NCBI GenBank assembly: GCA_031257215.1
Contig: JAIRPC010000156.1
Location: 1 to 8,875 of the forward strand
Length of the DNA stretch: 8,875 nucleotides
From: Eubacteriales Family XIII. Incertae Sedis bacterium
GTDB taxonomy: Bacteria; Bacillota; Clostridia; Peptostreptococcales; Anaerovoracaceae
Direction: 5' to 3'
Position numbers and translations under genes: made by a program
Part shown: piece after piece, positions 4,848-8,875 of the stretch
How the letters are laid out: the number at the start of each line of letters is the position of its first letter
Numbering within the stretch: position 1 is the first letter of the stretch
Notes under the pieces: model-generated
Told to the model about the DNA's origin: nothing
Database searches by the model: none
What the model saw: the letters and a program-made list of their open reading frames with translations, nothing else

Positions 4848-5599
4848 TGGCGGCAGGCGGCGGGCTTCGCGAAAAAACACACCCTCTGCGCCAGTGCGAC
4901 GGCGGCGGCGGATTTTCGCCTGACCCAACCACGCATGCGCGCGCCCATATCCGCGTCGCTATCGACGGGCCGTCGGGCGCGGGCAAGAGCACTGTCGCGA
5001 AGCGCGTGGCGGCCGCTATCGGCGCAGACTACATAGACACGGGTGCTATGTACAGGGCGGTTGCGCTGAAAATTATCGAACAGGGCATAGACCCCGTCGC
5101 GGAGCCGGGCAGGCTTGCGGACATGCTCGCCGAGACTGCCGTCGATCAGTCAAGCGGCAGGACGCTGCTTGACGGCAGGGACGTAACGGGTGGCATACGC
5201 ACGCCTGAGGTGACGGCTATGGCGTCGAAGAGCAGCGCCATGGGCATCATCAGGGAGAAGCTGGTGGAGCTTCAACGCGGCATGGGCGCGTCCAAAAGCG
5301 TCGTCATGGACGGGCGAGACATAGGCACGAACGTGTTCCCTGACGCGGAGCACAAGTTTTTTATGACGGCTTCCGCGAGGGAGAGGGCGAGGCGCAGGTT
5401 CGCGGAGCTGTCGGCGACGGGCGCGCGCGATAGTTACGAGGATGTCCTTGCGGCGATCGAAAAAAGGGATTACGACGATTCACACAGGGAGCTGAACCCG
5501 CTCACCAGGGCGGAGGACGCGGTGCTGATAGACACGGACGGCATAGGCATAGAGGAAGTTACCGAAAAATTGCTCTCATATATCGCGGTTGCCCCCTGA
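4844..5599 (+). CDS. cmk: Cytidylate kinase
   Basis: Cmk phosphorylates CMP and dCMP with ATP in the cytoplasm. The conserved core begins at about residue 36 (IRVAIDGPSGAGKST), with the P-loop at 42-50. It continues with DTGAMYRA (65-72), DGRDV (110-114), the family signature DGRDIG (156-161) and the lid-associated KRDYDDSHRELNPL (197-210). With the ATG at 4844 the protein is 251 residues; without the first 35 it would match the usual 215-230. That leader is Gly-rich with no recognised motif, and I see no in-frame ATG, GTG or TTG nearer the core, so the extension seems real unless a rare codon is used. The start overlaps the nrdR stop (ATGA), and a second ATG follows at once at 4847. The ribosome binding site is poor, consistent with coupling to nrdR. 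Confidence 0.93.
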   Translation: MMAAGGGLREKTHPLRQCDGGGGFSPDPTTHARAHIRVAIDGPSGAGKSTVAKRVAAAIGADYIDTGAMYRAVALKIIEQGIDPVAEPGRLADMLAETAVDQSSGRTLLDGRDVTGGIRTPEVTAMASKSSAMGIIREKLVELQRGMGASKSVVMDGRDIGTNVFPDAEHKFFMTASARERARRRFAELSATGARDSYEDVLAAIEKRDYDDSHRELNPLTRAEDAVLIDTDGIGIEEVTEKLLSYIAVAP

Positions 5600-5625
5600 T
5601 ACTTTCCCCAATACTATGGTATAAT
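5596..5625 (+). promoter_or_regulatory. Probable radC promoter
   Basis: TATAAT at 5620-5625 is a perfect -10 with an extended TG at 5617-5618. CTGATA (5596-5601, 4 of 6) lies 18 bases upstream and covers the cmk stop codon. Transcription would begin near 5632, about 47 bases before the radC ATG, which separates radC, and possibly mreBCD, from the genes upstream. Confidence 0.75.
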
Positions 5626-5678
5626 ATTGCGTGACAGTGTTTTGCTGTGGGATGATTCATGCAGGAAAGGAAAGGATC

Positions 5679-6359
5679 ATGCCACGGATAAATGAATTAC
5701 CGCAATCGGAACGCCCGCGCGAAAGGCTTATATCGCTTGGAGCGGGGGCGCTTTCAAACCAGGAGCTTATCGCGCTGCTCATAGGGAGCGGCGTGAAAGG
5801 CAGATCCGCGATGGCTCTCGCGTCGCGGGTGCTTGCAAGCACGGACGAGGGAATCGTCTGGCTGCACACGGCTTCGCCAGAGGAGCTTTCGCGCATAGGC
5901 GGGATAGGAAAAGCTATCGCTTGCAGACTGATTGCCGCCGCGGAGCTGGGCAGGCGCATGTCCGCGGGGCGCGTGCAGGGCCGCGTTCGGCTGACCTCGC
6001 CGGAGGAAACGGCCGCGCTGTTCATGGAAGAGCTGCGTTACGCGAAGAATGAGGTGTTCAACATACTCATGCTGAACGTGCGTGGAGAGATGACGGGCAA
6101 GGAGACAGTTTCGCTCGGCAGCATCAATTCCTCGATAGTGGACGCGCGGGAAGTGTTCAGACCCGCCGTAAGGAGGGGCGCCGCGAGCATAATGCTCGTA
6201 CACAACCACCCCAGCGGCAACCCTGAGCCGAGCGGCGACGACATAGAGGTAACAAAGGCGCTCGAAAAAGCGGGAGATATACTCGGCATCAAGGTGGTGG
6301 ATCACCTGATTATCGGGGACGGGTGCTTCGTGAGCCTCAGGCGCAAAGGCCTGATGTGA
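5679..6359 (+). CDS. radC: RadC family JAB-domain protein
   Basis: RadC proteins were once linked to DNA repair, but their true role remains unsettled. The 226-residue product has the typical N-terminal INELPQSERPRERL, a helix-hairpin-helix segment (SRIGGIGKAIACRL, 71-84) and a C-terminal JAB/MPN metalloprotease-like domain (about 102-226). The metal-binding set is present: Glu125, His175 and His177 in HNHPSG, and Asp188 in SGDD. The ATG at 5679 is chosen because AAGGA (5667-5671) lies seven bases before it and homologues start here. In-frame starts at 5631 (GTG) and 5652 (ATG) are possible, but 5631 coincides with the expected transcription start. In many Bacillota radC lies directly before mreB, as here. 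The 93-base gap to mreB shows only a weak possible promoter. Confidence 0.94.
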   Translation: MPRINELPQSERPRERLISLGAGALSNQELIALLIGSGVKGRSAMALASRVLASTDEGIVWLHTASPEELSRIGGIGKAIACRLIAAAELGRRMSAGRVQGRVRLTSPEETAALFMEELRYAKNEVFNILMLNVRGEMTGKETVSLGSINSSIVDAREVFRPAVRRGAASIMLVHNHPSGNPEPSGDDIEVTKALEKAGDILGIKVVDHLIIGDGCFVSLRRKGLM

Positions 6360-6452
6360 GACGCGAAGGCCAGGAATGAAAAAGATGGGCAATAGGCGTT
6401 GCGCTTATGTGTGTGCGGCGTCTGTGATACAGGAAAGTGAGGCAATGCAGAT

Positions 6453-7490
6453 ATGTTCGGTATCGGAGGCAAGGACGTAGGCATAGACCTGGGTACCGCT
6501 AATACTTTGGTATATATCAAGGGCAAGGGCATCGTGCTGAACCAGCCTTCGGTTATAGCCGTTGACACCTTCGCCAGGCGCATACTTGCGGTTGGCGTTG
6601 AAGCGAAAAAGATGATCGGCAAGGTGCCGAAGCACATCAAGGTGGTGCGCCCGCTCGAAGACGGCGTTATTTCAAATTTTGAGATGACCGCGGAGATGCT
6701 TCGCGTCTTTATCGTCAAGGCGGTGGACAAGGGCTCGCGGCTTTCGAACATCCGCGTAGTCGTGGGCGTGCCGTCAGGCGTGACCGAGGTCGAGAAAAGG
6801 GCGGTGGAGGAGGTTCTCCGCTCCATGGGCGCGAAAGACGTTTATATCCTGGACGAGCCGATGGCGGCGGCGATCGGCGTAGGCCTGCCCATAGACGGGC
6901 CGACGGGCTGTATGGTCGCTGATATCGGCGGCGGCACGTCCGACATAGCCATCATAGCCCTCGAAGGCATAGTGGTCAGCACGTCGCTGAGGCACGCGGG
7001 GGACAAGCTGAACGAAGCCATCATAGCCTATATGCGAAAAAATTACGAGCTGCTTATCGGCGAGGCGATGGCGGAGGAGCTAAAAATAGAGATCGGGTGC
7101 GCATGGCTCGACCCGCGAGAAACAAAGAGAGGCTTCCGCGAATGGGAAGCCAGCGGGCGCGACATAGTTTCGGGCCTGCCGCGCACATACACCGTTACGT
7201 CGCGGGACATCTACGACGCGCTCCAAGAGCCGATACAGGTGATAGTGGACGGGATCAAGCAGACGCTTGAAGATTCGCCGCCCGCCATCGCCGAGGATAT
7301 CGTCCATATGGGCATCGTCCTTACCGGCGGCGGGGCTCTCATCAGAGGGTTCGACAGGCTGATCACAGAGGAAACGGGGCTGAACGTCATCGTTGCGGAG
7401 AACGCGCTCGAAGCTGTTGCGGAGGGCGCGGGCACATGCCTGTCGAATATCGACAAGCTCGAAAGGTACGCAAGCTATAACAAGAAATGA
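6453..7490 (+). CDS. mreB: MreB, rod-shape-determining actin homologue
   Basis: MreB forms membrane-associated filaments that guide side-wall peptidoglycan synthesis in rod-shaped cells. The 345-residue length is usual. Actin-fold nucleotide motifs are intact: phosphate-1 DLGTANT (12-18), phosphate-2 DIGGGTSD (157-164) and the adenosine motif TGGGALI (301-307). Other family marks are FGIGGKDVGIDLG at the start, LDEPMAAAIGVGL (133-145) and the RDIVSGLPRTYTVTS region (236-250). The N-terminus has no added amphipathic helix, in contrast to the Escherichia coli type. GAGG at 6439-6442 is ten bases before the ATG. The stop overlaps the mreC start as ATGA, making one translational unit with mreC and mreD. 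Confidence 0.97.
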   Translation: MFGIGGKDVGIDLGTANTLVYIKGKGIVLNQPSVIAVDTFARRILAVGVEAKKMIGKVPKHIKVVRPLEDGVISNFEMTAEMLRVFIVKAVDKGSRLSNIRVVVGVPSGVTEVEKRAVEEVLRSMGAKDVYILDEPMAAAIGVGLPIDGPTGCMVADIGGGTSDIAIIALEGIVVSTSLRHAGDKLNEAIIAYMRKNYELLIGEAMAEELKIEIGCAWLDPRETKRGFREWEASGRDIVSGLPRTYTVTSRDIYDALQEPIQVIVDGIKQTLEDSPPAIAEDIVHMGIVLTGGGALIRGFDRLITEETGLNVIVAENALEAVAEGAGTCLSNIDKLERYASYNKK

Positions 7491-8317
7491 GATGGATTGC
7501 AAGGCATAAGTTCCTGACGCTCATAGGCGCCATCGTGGTGGCGCTTGTTATATTGTTCGGCGTTTCGACCACCTTGCAAGGGGAGGATACGGCGATGGGC
7601 AGGGCGGCCAAGGGCTTTGTGACGCTCGTGCAGCGCCCCGTTTTTTCCCTGATGGACAGAATAACAGGCAACGACCCGAAAAGCGCGGCGGCTGGCAACA
7701 GCGAGATGGACCGCCTGAAAGCGGAGGTGGAGGAGCTGAAACGCGAGTTGCAGATAGCGCAGCTGTCGGAGGACGAATACGCGGAGCTGAAAAAGCTCTC
7801 GGACAGCTTCAACATCAATGACGCGGTGGCGGACAAGAAGCCCGTTGCGGCAGATGTCATCACCTACAACGGCACGGACAGCTTCAACCTGTTCACGGTC
7901 AACGCCGGCACGGAGTCGGGCGTGAAGCGCGACACGGTGGTGCTCTGCGGGGACGGCCTGGTCGGCCGAGTCCTTTCGTCTGGCAAGGGCTGGGCGAAGG
8001 TCGTGTCCCTTACTGACGAGAACAATAAAATAGGATTCCAGGTAAAGGAAAAGAAAGACGGAAAAGACGTAATTTTCCTGGGCGTATGCGCGGGCGACGG
8101 AGAGGGCGGGCTCGTCGGAACGCTGCTTGACGAAAACGGCTTTGCCATGGTTGGCGACGAGATAGTCACGTCAGGCCTGGGCGGCATCTACCCGGCGGGC
8201 ATCACGCTCGGCAAGGTGACGAAAGCGGAGTACACGAAGAAGAACCAGCAGATGGAAGTGTCCATCGAGCCTACCGTGTATTTCAAAGGGCTGAAAAAAG
8301 TGATGGTGCTGGTATGA
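7487..8317 (+). CDS. mreC: MreC, rod-shape-determining protein
   Basis: MreC is a bitopic membrane protein that links MreB inside the cell to the wall-synthesis enzymes outside. The 276-residue product has a short basic cytoplasmic start (MRWIARHK), one membrane helix (about 9-28), a coiled coil (about 72-106, MDRLKAEVEELKREL) and the extracytoplasmic beta-barrel MreC domain (about 118-276). That domain shows VNAGTESGVKRDTVVL, GLVGRV and TSGLGGIYPAGITLGKV (218-234), all family signatures. It overlaps mreB by four bases at the start and mreD by four at the end (both ATGA), so translation is probably coupled and the subunits made in fixed proportion. Confidence 0.96.
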   Translation: MRWIARHKFLTLIGAIVVALVILFGVSTTLQGEDTAMGRAAKGFVTLVQRPVFSLMDRITGNDPKSAAAGNSEMDRLKAEVEELKRELQIAQLSEDEYAELKKLSDSFNINDAVADKKPVAADVITYNGTDSFNLFTVNAGTESGVKRDTVVLCGDGLVGRVLSSGKGWAKVVSLTDENNKIGFQVKEKKDGKDVIFLGVCAGDGEGGLVGTLLDENGFAMVGDEIVTSGLGGIYPAGITLGKVTKAEYTKKNQQMEVSIEPTVYFKGLKKVMVLV

Positions 8318-8835
8318 GCGCAATGCGTTGGTATATAGCCGCACCTGTATTCTTTGCGGCTCTCATCATCCAGACGACGCTGCTTTCCAGGTTCGAGTTG
8401 TGGGGTCATTCCCCAAACCTGATGCTCTGCCTTGTCTGCGTGTTCTCCTTCCTATACCGCGAGTGGTACGGGCTTGTGATGGGCGCTGTTTTCGGCGCTC
8501 TGCTCGACGTGACTACCTCATGGTATTTCGGTGTCGAAGCGCTGTCCTTCGTGGCGGCGTTCCTCATTGCTCGCCCGTTCGGCAGGGTGTTCAACCACGA
8601 ATGGTTCCTGCCTGAGATTTTCGTCGCTGCCATAGCCACGCCCGTGAACGTGTTCATCGTGTGGGGCATGTACAGGCTCGCGGGCGGTATTGTCCACTTG
8701 CATTTTGCGGTCGAGTCGATCCCCGGGCTTTTGATCATGCACTGCGTCCTCGCCGTTCTCCTGCATTTCATGTTCGTGCGCACGGTCATACGGCACGGTA
8801 TCGACAGGAAGTTCTATGGGGAGATATTGATGTGA
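8314..8835 (+). CDS. mreD: MreD, rod-shape-determining membrane protein
   Basis: MreD is a polytopic inner-membrane partner of MreC in the elongation complex. The product is 173 residues, within the family's 160-180. Five or six hydrophobic segments are visible, at about 6-25, 34-48, 52-70, 74-88, 100-122 and 135-158. The pattern of an N-terminal helix followed by SRFELWGHSPNLMLCLVC, then GLVMGAVFGALLDVTT (53-68), is typical. The overlap with mreC by ATGA and the position as third gene of mreBCD support the call as much as the loosely conserved sequence does. Its stop overlaps the GTG of the next gene. Confidence 0.93.
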   Translation: MSAMRWYIAAPVFFAALIIQTTLLSRFELWGHSPNLMLCLVCVFSFLYREWYGLVMGAVFGALLDVTTSWYFGVEALSFVAAFLIARPFGRVFNHEWFLPEIFVAAIATPVNVFIVWGMYRLAGGIVHLHFAVESIPGLLIMHCVLAVLLHFMFVRTVIRHGIDRKFYGEILM

Positions 8836-8875
8836 ATACATGGTATGCCAGCAGGAATAACATACTCCTCGTGGT
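8832..8875 (+). CDS. Start of a gene, probably penicillin-binding protein 2 (partial)
   Basis: A GTG at 8832 opens a frame that runs off the window after 14 codons (VNTWYASRNNILLV). GGGGAG at 8818-8823 lies eight bases upstream, a good ribosome binding site, and the GTG overlaps the mreD stop (GTGA). An ATG at 8840 in another frame ends after six codons. The short hydrophilic start turning hydrophobic suits the membrane anchor of a class B penicillin-binding protein, and mrdA (PBP2) commonly follows mreBCD. The identity rests on gene order, since too little of the protein is present. Confidence 0.6.
   Translation, partial: MNTWYASRNNILLV

Noticed and set aside
6399..6431. Promoter before mreB (TTGCGC and GATACA-like boxes)
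   Set aside because: Both boxes match the consensus poorly. mreB is more likely read from the strong promoter before radC, though a weak internal promoter cannot be excluded.
6376..6480. 34-codon ORF between radC and mreB
   Set aside because: Its AGGA is almost touching the ATG, it overlaps the mreB start, and the peptide shows no recognisable feature.

Overview
The window is a dense, single-strand (+) stretch of bacterial housekeeping genes. Coding regions are GC-rich and the control regions AT-rich. The SOS-box type upstream of lexA (GAAC-N4-GTTC family), the strong GGAGG Shine-Dalgarno sites, the infC-rpmI-rplT operon with a transcription-attenuation leader, and mreBCD beside radC all point to a Bacillota (Firmicutes) genome, probably of the clostridial or Negativicutes side. 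A sodium-pump decarboxylase beta subunit fits an anaerobe. The species cannot be named from the sequence alone.

Layout. 1-750: hairpin, promoter and two LexA-operator-like sites, then lexA. 778-1097: promoter and secG (GTG start). 1098-1261: spacer with a doubtful 17-codon ORF and a weak promoter. 1262-2607: a small membrane protein resembling OadG, then the OadB-type sodium-pump subunit, overlapping by one to four bases. 2608-2982: a 375-base control region with a hairpin, a near-consensus promoter and a structured leader containing an intrinsic terminator and a matching antiterminator. 2983-4307: infC, rpmI and rplT. 4314-5599: nrdR and cmk, overlapping by ATGA. 5596-6359: promoter and radC. 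6453-8835: mreB, mreC and mreD with ATGA overlaps, then at 8832 the first 14 codons of a gene that is probably penicillin-binding protein 2.

Functionally the window covers DNA-damage control (LexA), protein export (SecG), sodium-motive energy (OadG/OadB), translation (IF3, bL35, bL20), nucleotide supply (NrdR, Cmk) and rod-shape cell-wall synthesis (MreBCD and probable PBP2). I see no mobile element, CRISPR array, tRNA or rRNA, and no clearly new biological system. The most rewarding details are regulatory: infC starts at a rare ATC codon that ordinary ORF calling misses by 41 codons, its leader folds into mutually exclusive terminator and antiterminator forms, and lexA carries two SOS boxes, one built into a terminator-like hairpin.
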